DNA of 64,000 nt from the NCBI RefSeq assembly GCF_042432905.1, contig NZ_JBHLWI010000048.1:24448-88447 (forward strand), written 5' to 3'. This document shows positions 36,752 to 44,955 of this stretch, piece after piece; position 1 is the first letter of the stretch, and every line of letters begins with the position of its first letter. The notes below the pieces were generated by a model that saw only the letters and a program-made list of their open reading frames with translations, was not told where the DNA came from and did no database searches. The position numbers and the translations under genes are program-made. The stretch comes from Fontibacter flavus (GTDB taxonomy: Bacteria > Bacteroidota > Bacteroidia > Cytophagales > Cyclobacteriaceae).

Positions 36752-39501
36752 CAGATCCTGAAATTATATGTGATAAAAGGAATGGGCTGGGCAAAAATTG
36801 AAAGCTGGTATCCCTGCAAGACCCCATTGACAGGGGTGAAGTATACCGAGTATGGATTTCTCCTACCAAGGAGATTGTATACGCCCAAAGACCATGAGGA
36901 ATGGGCCAGTTTTCTGACTTTATGATTGCCTTCAATATTTACCGATATATCAATTCTGAAATAATCGGGGATACGGTATGCATTTCTGTCAGAAAAATAA
37001 ACCCTTTCAGAACTGCCATAATTAAATTTGGCTACTGGTAAGGTGATGGGTCTTCCGGTGCTGTAGTTGGCATTCAATGAGGTGCTGAATCTTTTGCTCC
37101 ACTCATAATTACCAACCAACACGGCATTATGCGGTTGGTCAAAATTGCTGGCATACCAATTTCCATCATTTATTTTTTCAGCCATCTCCTCGGAGGCTGT
37201 TCGTAGTTGTGAGCGTGAATAGGTGTAACTGACCCATCCATTGAGTTTGCCTGTATTTTTCTTCAATAAAAATTCAGCTCCATACGCCCTGCCATCAGTT
37301 CTCAATACCGCTTGCTCAACTGTGTTATTTAAAAGTAAAGTGGAGCCTGACCTGAAATCTATCAGATTCCGCATTGTTCTGTGGTAGGCTTCTATAGAAA
37401 ATTCAAACTTGTCCACTTTGATGTTTCTATAATAGCCCAAAGAGACCTGATCTCCCCATTGTGGACGGATATTGGGGTCACTGAGTTTCCAGATATCTGT
37501 AGGTGCAATGGCGGCATTATTGGTGATGAGGTGGATGAATTGCCTTCCTGTATTATACCCGGCTTTCAGAGAAGAGATGTTGTTCAATATGTACCTGCCT
37601 GAAATCCTGAATTCAGGGCCATGATAGGTATTGATGGTCTTTCCAGCGGAAAATGATCTTTCTCGAATGAGCGTTGTTGGGGAAATAGGGAGCCCTGATT
37701 CGTATTCTCTGGAACTATTCGGTCCAATGAAACTGTAAAAGGCGTACCTCATGCCATAGTTGACGGTTAGATTGTCGTTCAACTCGAAATTGTCACCAAT
37801 GAAGAATGAAGATTCCCAAGCCTGCTCCTGATTGACAGTTTCCGGAACTACGATTGACTCGGGACCAGAAGGTCTTATATGACCGGGCTGTAGCTGGTAA
37901 TTAATGGCGTGAATGCCAAAATTCAGCTTATGTCTGGGGTCGTATTCATAAGAGAAGTTAGCTTTTGCAAATTGCTGTCGGATCTGATAACCAAAGTCAT
38001 AAGCATTACTTGCATTGTCCCTTCCCTCTATTCCAAATTGATAGGTGTCCTGTCCTACCACCAATTCCGCTTCCATTTTTTCATTGAAATAATGTGTCCA
38101 TCCCAGGTTGAAATTTTGGTTTTGGTAGTTGAAGGTAGTGTCTCGGTCAAATCTAAAATTGTCGCTACTGTTGTAGATATTCAGACGAAGGTTGTTTTTA
38201 TTATTGATCTGATGGGCCAGACTGAAATTGAGGTCATAAAAGGCAGCTCTGCCATTTTTAAAATCAGTGTTTTCTTCCAGTAAATTCAACAGCCAATTAG
38301 AGTAAGTAGATCTGCCTCCGAGGATGAAACTTGTATTTTCTCCTATTGGACCTTCTATGGTCATTCTGCCGGTCAAAAGTCCTATCCCTCCTGAAACTTT
38401 GATTTTTTCTTTATTTCCATACTTGCCCTGAACATCCAAAACAGAGGATAACCGACCTCCGAATTTGACAGGAATCCCTGCTTTATAGAGTTCCACAGAT
38501 TCTACCATGTCCGGATTAAATGCCGAAAATAATCCAAATAAGTGGGAAGGGTTAAAGATTGTAGCATGATTGAAAAGGATGAGGTTTTGGTCTGCTGCAC
38601 CACCTCTTACATTGAAGCCAACAGAAGCTTCGCCAACAGTCTGCACACCTGGCAATGTCAGAATGGAGCGTATAATATCCACCTCTCCCAAGACTGCAGG
38701 GATTTTTTTCATTGACTGAATATTGAGTTTTTGAACACCCATTTCCGGTCTGGAAATATTGGACATCCGCTCAGAATTGACAGTCACCTCAGATAGGGAA
38801 ATGATATTCTCTTCAATAGCAATGTCCAAGATGCCATTTCCCTGTAAATTCACCTGTCTTTGTTCAATAAAGCCGCCAAGATTTTGGATAAAAAGTGTGT
38901 GCCTACCCACAGGCAGCGTGATGTCATATTCTCCGTTTTCATTGGCAATAGCACGGGTATAATTTACTCTTTCAAATATGACGGCTCCAAAAACAGGATT
39001 GCCTGTTTCCAATCCTGTTATTTTACCTTGAAGCCTAACTTCTTTTTGATTGGTGTTGGAGCCTATTACATAGAGTTTGTTTCTGGAATATTCTCTTTCG
39101 ACATCGCTCATTCGTGCAGTCCCCCTTTCTTCTGAAGTTGAACCTGAAGCTTCAAAAAATGAAGGAGAAAGGTTGAGATCAAGTGCGGAATTCTTGGTGA
39201 TGAATACGCGCTTACGGTGATCTATGCTGAATTTCAGGTCAGTATTTTCAAATATTGAGGAAAGAACTTGAGTGAGTGTATTGTCTTTTGCACTTATATT
39301 GACCTGAATATCTTGTATATCCTCCTGAATGAAATAGAAGGTGTAGCCATGAGAGTTTTCTATCAATTGTGCAAAGCGATTAAAAGTGATGCCCGGGTAA
39401 AGCCCTGAAATCTTTTCATCTTTAGGACTCTCCGTTTGAGAAATGCCATGCATTGAATAAATGCAAAAAAACAAAAAGAAGAGGACTGATTTTATCTTCA
39501 T
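36751..39501 (-). CDS. TonB-dependent receptor with N-terminal STN and carboxypeptidase-like domains
   Basis: The 916-residue outer-membrane receptor has a signal peptide (to about GISQ), an STN domain (residues ~30-110, YTFYFIQEDIQDIQVNISAK), a CarboxypepD_reg-like domain (~157-235, VRLQGKITGLETGNPVFGAV), the plug (GFNVRGGAADQNLILFN; VESVELYKAGIPVKFGGRLS) and a barrel of about 550 residues. STN domains usually signal to FecR/sigma factors, but no such pair is encoded nearby. The substrate is unknown; the large barrel and DUF4249 partner suggest a peptide, metal complex or glycan. Overlaps with both neighbours show a single transcription unit. Confidence 0.94.
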   Translation of the reverse strand: MKIKSVLFFLFFCIYSMHGISQTESPKDEKISGLYPGITFNRFAQLIENSHGYTFYFIQEDIQDIQVNISAKDNTLTQVLSSIFENTDLKFSIDHRKRVFITKNSALDLNLSPSFFEASGSTSEERGTARMSDVEREYSRNKLYVIGSNTNQKEVRLQGKITGLETGNPVFGAVIFERVNYTRAIANENGEYDITLPVGRHTLFIQNLGGFIEQRQVNLQGNGILDIAIEENIISLSEVTVNSERMSNISRPEMGVQKLNIQSMKKIPAVLGEVDIIRSILTLPGVQTVGEASVGFNVRGGAADQNLILFNHATIFNPSHLFGLFSAFNPDMVESVELYKAGIPVKFGGRLSSVLDVQGKYGNKEKIKVSGGIGLLTGRMTIEGPIGENTSFILGGRSTYSNWLLNLLEENTDFKNGRAAFYDLNFSLAHQINNKNNLRLNIYNSSDNFRFDRDTTFNYQNQNFNLGWTHYFNEKMEAELVVGQDTYQFGIEGRDNASNAYDFGYQIRQQFAKANFSYEYDPRHKLNFGIHAINYQLQPGHIRPSGPESIVVPETVNQEQAWESSFFIGDNFELNDNLTVNYGMRYAFYSFIGPNSSREYESGLPISPTTLIRERSFSAGKTINTYHGPEFRISGRYILNNISSLKAGYNTGRQFIHLITNNAAIAPTDIWKLSDPNIRPQWGDQVSLGYYRNIKVDKFEFSIEAYHRTMRNLIDFRSGSTLLLNNTVEQAVLRTDGRAYGAEFLLKKNTGKLNGWVSYTYSRSQLRTASEEMAEKINDGNWYASNFDQPHNAVLVGNYEWSKRFSTSLNANYSTGRPITLPVAKFNYGSSERVYFSDRNAYRIPDYFRIDISVNIEGNHKVRKLAHSSWSLGVYNLLGRRNPYSVYFTPVNGVLQGYQLSIFAQPIPFITYNFRI

Positions 39502-40193
39502 GGCAAAGCGTTGTTAAAAGTAGTGGCCAAGAAAATCAGGTAATCTTTTTTGTCTGCTTTGAAATTCAGCCTATTGCTCCGTAATAAATTCTTTATTGTT
39601 TTTTTCTCTAGATCCAAAAACTGAAATGCTTGTTTTTTTCTGAAAACCTGAATGATTTCTCCATCTTTCTCCAGAAAATAATCGGCTTTTTGGTAAAATT
39701 CTGCACTGTAGATGCTGACTTCCCTTTTAGGTTTGGTGAGTTTGCGATGCTTGATCAAAACCTGAGCTTTCCCGGTCAAAGCAAGTTCATACATGCCGTT
39801 TCCTTGATGGGGATAAGCAGGATTATCGGCAATTCTGATAAAAGTTTTTGGTATGGGATAAAGTAGAGTAAAAGATTCAATTTTGTCCGCTCTGATCAGA
39901 ATTTTCTGCTTATGGATTGGCTGGAAAGTCAAAATCTCATCTTTCCATATGTTGTATAAAAGAGGGACATCTGTGTAGGTCAACCCGTTAATGGTGATTT
40001 TTCCATTTTCGAAGTTTTTACTTTCAAAATAGGGGTGGCCTTCAAATTCTTTTGGAGGATCTACAAAGTAGCCCCCACTGACGATTTCTTGATCCATCGG
40101 AATGACAGTTCTGTATTCCTGCTCCAATTGTTGCGTATAGGAGGATAAGATGATGCAGAATTGTAGACAGAAGATAAAAAATATGGTTTTCAT
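39498..40193 (-). CDS. Secreted protein of unknown function, first gene of TonB-receptor operon
   Basis: From ATG 40193 the protein has 231 residues and a signal peptide (IFFIFCLQFCIILSSYTQQ). An earlier in-frame ATG at 40214 would add MKIPTKP. The mature protein is basic in its second half (KHRKLTKPKREVSIYS, then DLEKKTIKNLLRSNRLNFKADKK). It belongs to no family I recognise. Its 3' end overlaps the receptor start by 4 nt (ATGA), so it is translated just before the receptor and may be a periplasmic partner or substrate-handling protein. Confidence 0.7.
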   Translation of the reverse strand: MKTIFFIFCLQFCIILSSYTQQLEQEYRTVIPMDQEIVSGGYFVDPPKEFEGHPYFESKNFENGKITINGLTYTDVPLLYNIWKDEILTFQPIHKQKILIRADKIESFTLLYPIPKTFIRIADNPAYPHQGNGMYELALTGKAQVLIKHRKLTKPKREVSIYSAEFYQKADYFLEKDGEIIQVFRKKQAFQFLDLEKKTIKNLLRSNRLNFKADKKDYLIFLATTFNNALP

Positions 40194-40353
40194 AGGTTTG
40201 GTCGGAATTTTCAAAATTCCTTTGATAAGGTAATAAAATTCTTAGTTGATTGGGCTGATGATGCCAAATTTTATATAAATGGTTGATTTGTCTTCCCTCA
40301 AACATTTACATTTAAGCTAGGAACGACTTAATTTCTTAAACCTATTAAACATC

Positions 40354-41277
40354 ATGAAAAATTCAAGAAGACAGGCACTGAAAGCCATTGGACTTGGAGC
40401 TGGAGCCCTGATGACTCCTCAATTGCTGAAAGCCAGCGATTCAAAAGTTGAGTCTAAGTTTTCTTTTTGCCTGAATACCAGTACCATTATGGGGCAGCAG
40501 CCTAGTCTGAAAGGTTATCTGGAAATAGCCGCCCGTGCAGGATATGATGGAGTGGAATTATGGATTCGGGATCTTCAGGAATATCTCAATGCAGGAAATT
40601 CTATTGACAGCTTAAGAAAACTTATCACTGATAGCGGGCTGAAATTTGAAAATGCAATAGGTTTTGCTCCCTGGATGGTCGATGATGATTCCAAGAGGAA
40701 GGCAGGGTTTGAACAGATGGGAAAAGAGATGGAGCTTTTGGCTGCTCTAGGATGTAAGCGGGTAGCTGCTCCGGCTTATGGTGTTGATGCACCTTTGGAT
40801 CTTTTCAAGGCGGGAGAGCGGTATAAGGCTTTATTGGATTTGGGAAGAAAGACAGGAGTAATGCCTCAATTGGAGTTTTGGGGGGCATTTCCTTTTTTTC
40901 ATCACTTGGGTCAGGCTTTGATGGTGGCTGCAGCAGCCAATGATCCCGACGCCAGAATACTGCCTGATGTTTATCACCTTTTTAGAGGCAATTCAGGGTA
41001 TGATGGACTCAAAATGCTCAGTGGGGAGTTGATAGAAGTGTTTCATATGAATGATTTTGTGCATCATATTCCAAGGGAAGAACAGCAGGATAAAGACAGG
41101 GTCTATCCTGGTGACGGCGATGCGCCAATGCTTCAGATTTTAAAGGATCTGAATAATATGGGCGGCAACAAAGTGTTGTCCTTGGAATTGTTCAATCAGG
41201 AATATTGGAAAATGGATCCATTGACCGTGGCTAAAACAGGGTTGGAAAAAATGAAAACTTTGGTATCTAAAGTTTGA
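40354..41277 (+). CDS. Tat-exported TIM-barrel sugar isomerase/epimerase-like protein
   Basis: The 307-residue protein starts with a Tat signal (SRRQALKAIGLGAGALM), followed by a xylose-isomerase-like TIM barrel: YLEIAARAGYDGVELWI, a loop with conserved Glu residues, and DVYHLFRGNSGYDGL and HMNDFVHHIPRE, which supply metal ligands seen in hydroxypyruvate isomerase-like enzymes. It probably acts on a sugar or hydroxypyruvate in the periplasm; the substrate is unknown. It converges on the SLC13 transporter with a 21-nt gap. Confidence 0.82.
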   Translation: MKNSRRQALKAIGLGAGALMTPQLLKASDSKVESKFSFCLNTSTIMGQQPSLKGYLEIAARAGYDGVELWIRDLQEYLNAGNSIDSLRKLITDSGLKFENAIGFAPWMVDDDSKRKAGFEQMGKEMELLAALGCKRVAAPAYGVDAPLDLFKAGERYKALLDLGRKTGVMPQLEFWGAFPFFHHLGQALMVAAAANDPDARILPDVYHLFRGNSGYDGLKMLSGELIEVFHMNDFVHHIPREEQQDKDRVYPGDGDAPMLQILKDLNNMGGNKVLSLELFNQEYWKMDPLTVAKTGLEKMKTLVSKV

Positions 41278-41298
41278 TTGTAATTTCCGGTGATGGTA

Positions 41299-42723
41299 TT
41301 AGGAAAAAATCAATGCATAAAGTGTCACTGTAACAAAAGCCAAAACCGGGCCCAATAAGATCATTAGCAAGCCTCCAGGCCTGAAACTTTTTTGTTCTAC
41401 CATGCCAGTGGAAAAGGAAATGGCATTAGAAGGAGTGGACACAGGAAGTAACAATGCGGAAGAGCAGCTCAGTGCCACAATCAAAGGCACAGCAAAGCCC
41501 CAAATCCCTGGTAAGGACAGTCCTAAGGGAACCAATATCGATGCCGCTGCTGTATTACTCATAATATTGGAGATCAAGACAGCAATGATGGAAAATACAA
41601 TGGCAACACCCACAAAAGGGATAGGGAGTTTTGAAATCTGATCCATGATGATGTCAGTAAGTCCTACATCCACCATGGCTATTCCTAATGCCAATCCACC
41701 CGCCACTAACATCAGTGTGTCCCAAGGTAATCTTCGGACATCCTCGGCTTTGATGACTTGAAACAATGTTAAAAGAACAATTGGAATTGCGGATGTGGCA
41801 GCAATAGGAATCCCATGAATAGGTTCGGTTAGCCACATGGACACAGTGACAAATAGAGTGAAAATGACGGCATTTCTTTCAAACCCCGGTTTGGCCCCTG
41901 ATTTACTAAGAATGTCTGATAAGTCGAGTTTGACATCGTCTAGATGAAGCTTTTTTGTCAGAAATTTCCAGAATATGAAAATTGAAATAAAGGCAGTTGG
42001 TATGCCAAATATCATCCAATCAATAAAAGTGATGTTGATACCTTTTTCCTGTAGTGCACCGACAGCAATAGCGTTAGGGGTACTGCCGATAATTGTTCCC
42101 ATTCCACCTAATGTGGCTGCGGCAGGAATCCCGACCAAAAGGGCTTTGGTATATTCTGAATCTTTCCCCATTAATCTGGCCAAAGGTAAAATGGAAGAAA
42201 TCATCATAGCAGTGGTGGCTGTATTGGACATGACCATACTGGCAACGGCTGTAGTCATCATCAGACCCAGTAACAGCTTGTTGGGGTCTGTTCCGAATTT
42301 ATCGAGCGTAAATTTAAACAGTGACCTGTCCAGGGAAACAATGCTCATGCCTTCTGCAAGAAAAAAACCACCTAGGAGAAGCCAGATCACATTACTGGTC
42401 CAAGTGCCCAGGTACATTTCTACAGGGGTTTTATATTCCTCTTCCAAAATAAAATCTGTCCCAAAGCCTAGTAGCAGGCCTGCAATAATGAAAATGCCAA
42501 CCGCAAAAGGGGGAATGGCTTCAGTAACCCAAAGTCCAATAGCTAAAATGCTAAGGAAAAACACATAGTTTACCTCTTCTGTGTATTCCATGCCTCTGAA
42601 AATTGAAGAGATGAAAAGGGCTAAGATAAAATTACCGGTGAAGGTAGAAGTAGCCCAAATCCAACCATATTTCAATTGTTTGTACAGACGGATAGAAGCG
42701 CGTCTGGAATCGTTGTAAGCCAT
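41299..42723 (-). CDS. SLC13/DASS-family sodium:anion symporter
   Basis: The 474-residue inner-membrane protein has about 12 hydrophobic segments and the two SLC13 substrate/sodium motifs: MSNTATTAMM with GTIIGSTPNAIAVG in the first half, and MSNTAAASILVPLG with LLPVSTPSNAISFSTG in the second half. The SNT and TPNA/TPSNA repeats are diagnostic. The family takes up dicarboxylates, citrate or sulfate with sodium. The substrate here is not certain, though a dicarboxylate is most likely. Confidence 0.92.
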   Translation of the reverse strand: MAYNDSRRASIRLYKQLKYGWIWATSTFTGNFILALFISSIFRGMEYTEEVNYVFFLSILAIGLWVTEAIPPFAVGIFIIAGLLLGFGTDFILEEEYKTPVEMYLGTWTSNVIWLLLGGFFLAEGMSIVSLDRSLFKFTLDKFGTDPNKLLLGLMMTTAVASMVMSNTATTAMMISSILPLARLMGKDSEYTKALLVGIPAAATLGGMGTIIGSTPNAIAVGALQEKGINITFIDWMIFGIPTAFISIFIFWKFLTKKLHLDDVKLDLSDILSKSGAKPGFERNAVIFTLFVTVSMWLTEPIHGIPIAATSAIPIVLLTLFQVIKAEDVRRLPWDTLMLVAGGLALGIAMVDVGLTDIIMDQISKLPIPFVGVAIVFSIIAVLISNIMSNTAAASILVPLGLSLPGIWGFAVPLIVALSCSSALLLPVSTPSNAISFSTGMVEQKSFRPGGLLMILLGPVLAFVTVTLYALIFS

Positions 42724-42906
42724 AAAAATTGATTTCTGATGAAAACCTTAGGTAAAGTTAAGAAAAACTGGTGTGGTTTGATATTGTGTTCGCAATTTTT
42801 AAATGAAAATTATTATTGACAATTGGTGACAAAAATTTTAATTCAAAATTTAATATTATTAGTTTTATACAGTATTCAAAAGGATCATTAATAAAAATTT
42901 GACATT

Positions 42907-43248
42907 ATGTGGATAGCTTCGAAGTCCGGTTTTGTTTCTGTTGTACAGCATTTTGAAAAAAAGGACATGCTCTTGGTCAGGGCCAGAGTCAGAAAAGATT
43001 TACAATCTCTTTTTGATAATAAAAGAATTTTTTATCTGGAGGATGCCGACTACCAGTTCAGGGTTGAAGTCAGCAAACAGGAGTTTGCGGAAATCATGGT
43101 CAATCAGATCAAGGATATTGATTATCCTAATTTTAAAAATCACATTGCTGCACAAGGCGAACAGTCAGATAAGCTTAGGGCCTACCATGACATTTGGAGG
43201 ACCATGTGGCAATACGGAAAGGAAAGAAGTACAGGAATTAATAAATAA
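42907..43248 (+). CDS. Conserved small protein of unknown function
   Basis: The 113-residue protein has no signal or membrane segment, so it is cytoplasmic. It begins MWIASKSGFVSVVQHFEKKD, and a basic-aromatic stretch (RVRKDLQSLF) and WRTMWQYGKE at the end are notable. It lies 6 nt before the HD hydrolase gene, so the two are probably co-transcribed. I do not recognise a named family. It is too short, and lacks the needed motifs, to be a small alarmone synthetase. Confidence 0.7.
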   Translation: MWIASKSGFVSVVQHFEKKDMLLVRARVRKDLQSLFDNKRIFYLEDADYQFRVEVSKQEFAEIMVNQIKDIDYPNFKNHIAAQGEQSDKLRAYHDIWRTMWQYGKERSTGINK

Positions 43249-43254
43249 TAGAAT

Positions 43255-43839
43255 ATGGAAAAGAATATTTTTGACGCAATTGAATTTGCGGCACAAGCCC
43301 ATCGTGGACATTTTAGAAAGGCCACTCAAATACCTTACATCAGCCATTTGACCAACGTTATGAAAGTTTTGCTGGAATACGGGTATCCAGAGCAAGTAGC
43401 TATGGCAGGTTTGCTGCATGATGTAGTAGAAGACACAGCAGTCAAGATTGAGGAGGTGGAAAGAGTGTTTGGTAATGAAGTGACTGTTTTGGTGAAAGGA
43501 GCTACTGAGCCGCATAAGTTGCACTTGGAGGAAGGAGAGATAGAGGCGCCTTGGTTAGAACGGAAGATGCATACACTCGATTATTTAAAAAAAGAAGCCT
43601 CAGAGAATATTCTAGCTGTGTCTTGTGCTGATAAATTGGATAATATCAGATCCATACAGGCAGATCTTCAAAAAGTAGGAGAAGATGTCTGGTCTCGCTT
43701 TAATGCACCTTATGAAAGTCAGAAATGGTATTATACTGGTTTGGCAATGGCTTTGGTAAGCAGGCAAAAGGATTTTGGCAGTCGGTATAAGGCTTTGACG
43801 GATAAGTTTGAAGCAACCACAAAAGCTGTTTTTCAGTGA
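43255..43839 (+). CDS. MESH1-like HD-domain hydrolase
   Basis: The 194-residue protein is a short HD phosphohydrolase of the RelA/SpoT-hydrolase type: QAHRGHFRK near the start, His31, the catalytic HD pair (His55-Asp56) in LLHDVVEDT, and a late Asp126 in SCADKLDN. The spacing and size fit stand-alone alarmone hydrolases (MESH1/SAH-like), which remove pyrophosphate from (p)ppGpp or related nucleotides; other nucleotide substrates are possible. Its upstream partner is an unknown 113-residue protein 6 nt away. Confidence 0.82.
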   Translation: MEKNIFDAIEFAAQAHRGHFRKATQIPYISHLTNVMKVLLEYGYPEQVAMAGLLHDVVEDTAVKIEEVERVFGNEVTVLVKGATEPHKLHLEEGEIEAPWLERKMHTLDYLKKEASENILAVSCADKLDNIRSIQADLQKVGEDVWSRFNAPYESQKWYYTGLAMALVSRQKDFGSRYKALTDKFEATTKAVFQ

Positions 43840-43877
43840 TAGTTTTTTTCCATTGAGATAACAATTTGTGACCTTAA

Positions 43878-44345
43878 GTAAAACTGAAACAACTGCAAAC
43901 AGACAGTAAACTGGAGCAGATTTTCCAAGCTTTGGAAAATGATACCAAATCCGCTCAGGGCATCTTCTTTGAAGGACAGTTGTTTGATGCTCATGTTTTA
44001 ACATAAGATCTGGTCAAAAAGGCCTAGAAATCCATCGTGCTCTTGGATAATTATGTAGATGAAACAATGCTGATACTTCCCAGCAAAAGGGGAAAAGGTG
44101 TCAACTGTATTGTGTATACACGCATTAAGCCTGTTTAGCACAAAGTCTTGGAGAAACATAACAAAAAATACGAACCTATCAGCCTTAAGGAAAACAAAGG
44201 TTGCCATTACCGCTTTTTGATCTTGGACGATCAGGAACTGTATCATATCGGAGTATCCCTGAAAGATCTTGGTAATAAGTGTTTTGCCTTTTCCAGAATG
44301 GATGACTTTTTAGCTGAAGTACGAGTGGAATTGTTGAATGGTTAG
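43878..44345 (+). pseudogene. Decayed C-terminal remnant of an ORF6N/RhuM-like DNA-binding protein
   Basis: A single frame runs from LKQLQTDSKLEQIFQALEND to FLAEVRVELLNG but is broken by in-frame stops after FDAHVLT, VKKA and RIKPV. There is no frameshift. The protein matches the C-terminal part of a phage- and island-associated family whose N-terminus is an ORF6N/RhuM-type domain; that N-terminus is missing here and upstream stops appear just before the first conserved residue. The family name is from memory and moderately certain. It lies next to a tRNA-Leu and a duplicated tRNA end, consistent with an old integrated element. Confidence 0.72.
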
Positions 44346-44360
44346 GCAAAAAAAAACGCA

Positions 44361-44394
44361 AAAACCCCTTCAAAATTGCTTCTGAAGGGGTTTT
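44361..44394. terminator. Terminator-like hairpin after the pseudogene
   Basis: AAAACCCCTTC (44361-44371) pairs with GAAGGGGTTTT (44384-44394). With A-runs before and T-runs after, it can work in both directions, ending the pseudogene transcript or any read-through from the tRNA side. Confidence 0.75.
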
Positions 44395-44396
44395 CT

Positions 44397-44413
44397 GTAC
44401 CCAGGGCCGGAGT
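44397..44413. repeat. 17-bp direct repeat of the tRNA-Leu 3' end (outer copy)
   Basis: GTACCCAGGGCCGGAGT is identical to 44502-44518, which covers the discriminator base, the 3' acceptor strand and part of the T-arm of tRNA-Leu. The copies are 105 bp apart. Such a duplication is what integration at a tRNA 3' end leaves behind, although a local partial duplication is also possible. Confidence 0.8.
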
Positions 44414-44449
44414 TCCCGATAGTCATCGGGATGAACTTCTCCTCCGGCC
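44405..44449. repeat. Nested palindrome with REP-like core
   Basis: GGCCGGAG (44405-44412) pairs with CTCCGGCC (44442-44449), enclosing a second hairpin TCCCGAT-AGTC-ATCGGGA (44414-44431). The inner CCCGATxxxATCGGG core resembles short palindromic repeats common in Bacteroidota genomes (from memory). It overlaps the outer copy of the tRNA-end repeat. Confidence 0.6.
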
Positions 44450-44457
44450 AAAGCCAT

Positions 44458-44497
44458 AAAAAATGGTCCAACTTGTTAAAGAAGGACCTTTTTTATT
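44458..44497 (-). terminator. Rho-independent terminator after tRNA-Leu
   Basis: On the minus strand GGTCC and GGACC form a stem around a 14-nt loop and are followed by a T-run; the same stem is preceded by an A-run. It lies just downstream of the tRNA. Confidence 0.75.
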
Positions 44498-44502
44498 CTA
44501 AG

Positions 44503-44586
44503 TACCCAGGGCCGGAGTCGAACCGGCACGAGTGTAACCTCATTGGTGTTTGAGACCAACGCGTCTACCAATTCCGCCACCTGGGC
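44503..44586 (-). tRNA. tRNA-Leu (anticodon CAA)
   Basis: The 84-nt minus-strand sequence folds as a class II tRNA. It has acceptor stem GCCCAGG/CCTGGGT with discriminator A, a D-arm with GGCGGAATTGGTAGACGC, an anticodon stem TTGGT/ACCAA with loop CTCAAAC (anticodon CAA, reading UUG), a variable arm, and a T-arm GCCGGTTCGACTCCGGC. CCA is not encoded. Its last 17 bases, with one flanking base, are repeated 105 bp downstream. Confidence 0.96.
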
Positions 44587-44658
44587 ATTTCAATTTCCCA
44601 CGTTCCTTGCTGAACGGGATGCAAATATGAAAACTATTTTTTTTCTGTGCAAGTGCCC

Positions 44659-44955
44659 TTAAGGCAGTTCATCAATTTTTTTTGCGGAAAATGCCGTCGG
44701 TTTGTCAGCAAACAATGTTTTGGTATAGCTCCAAACACTTTTAAATAATTCAGAATCACGGTATTGGTTCAAAGCCTCTTCTGAGTCCCAAAAACTGTAT
44801 GTCATGAAAATATTTTTAAAATTTTCATCCTGCCACAATTCCAAATGTCTGCATCCTGGAAAATTCCGGATTTTTTCCTTGTTCTGATTAAAGTTTTCCA
44901 GAAAAGCTTTCACCTTGTCTTCCTGAAACGCCATTCTCACTACCCTTGTCAGCAT
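44659..44955 (-). CDS. Antibiotic-biosynthesis-monooxygenase (ABM) family protein
   Basis: The 98-residue protein has the dimeric alpha-beta ferredoxin-like fold of the ABM family: VRMAFQEDKVKAFLENFNQN, FPGCRHLELWQDE and FMTYSFWDSEEALNQYRDSE. Members are small quinol or heme-type oxygenases, or simple stress proteins; a specific reaction cannot be inferred. Its ATG overlaps the stop of the SAM hydroxide adenosyltransferase gene by 1 nt, so the two are translationally coupled. Confidence 0.82.
   Translation of the reverse strand: MLTRVVRMAFQEDKVKAFLENFNQNKEKIRNFPGCRHLELWQDENFKNIFMTYSFWDSEEALNQYRDSELFKSVWSYTKTLFADKPTAFSAKKIDELP

Noticed and set aside
44185..44457. Minus-strand frame across the pseudogene and palindrome
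   Set aside because: It runs through a tRNA-end repeat and two hairpins and matches no protein; the pseudogene on the plus strand explains the coding signal.
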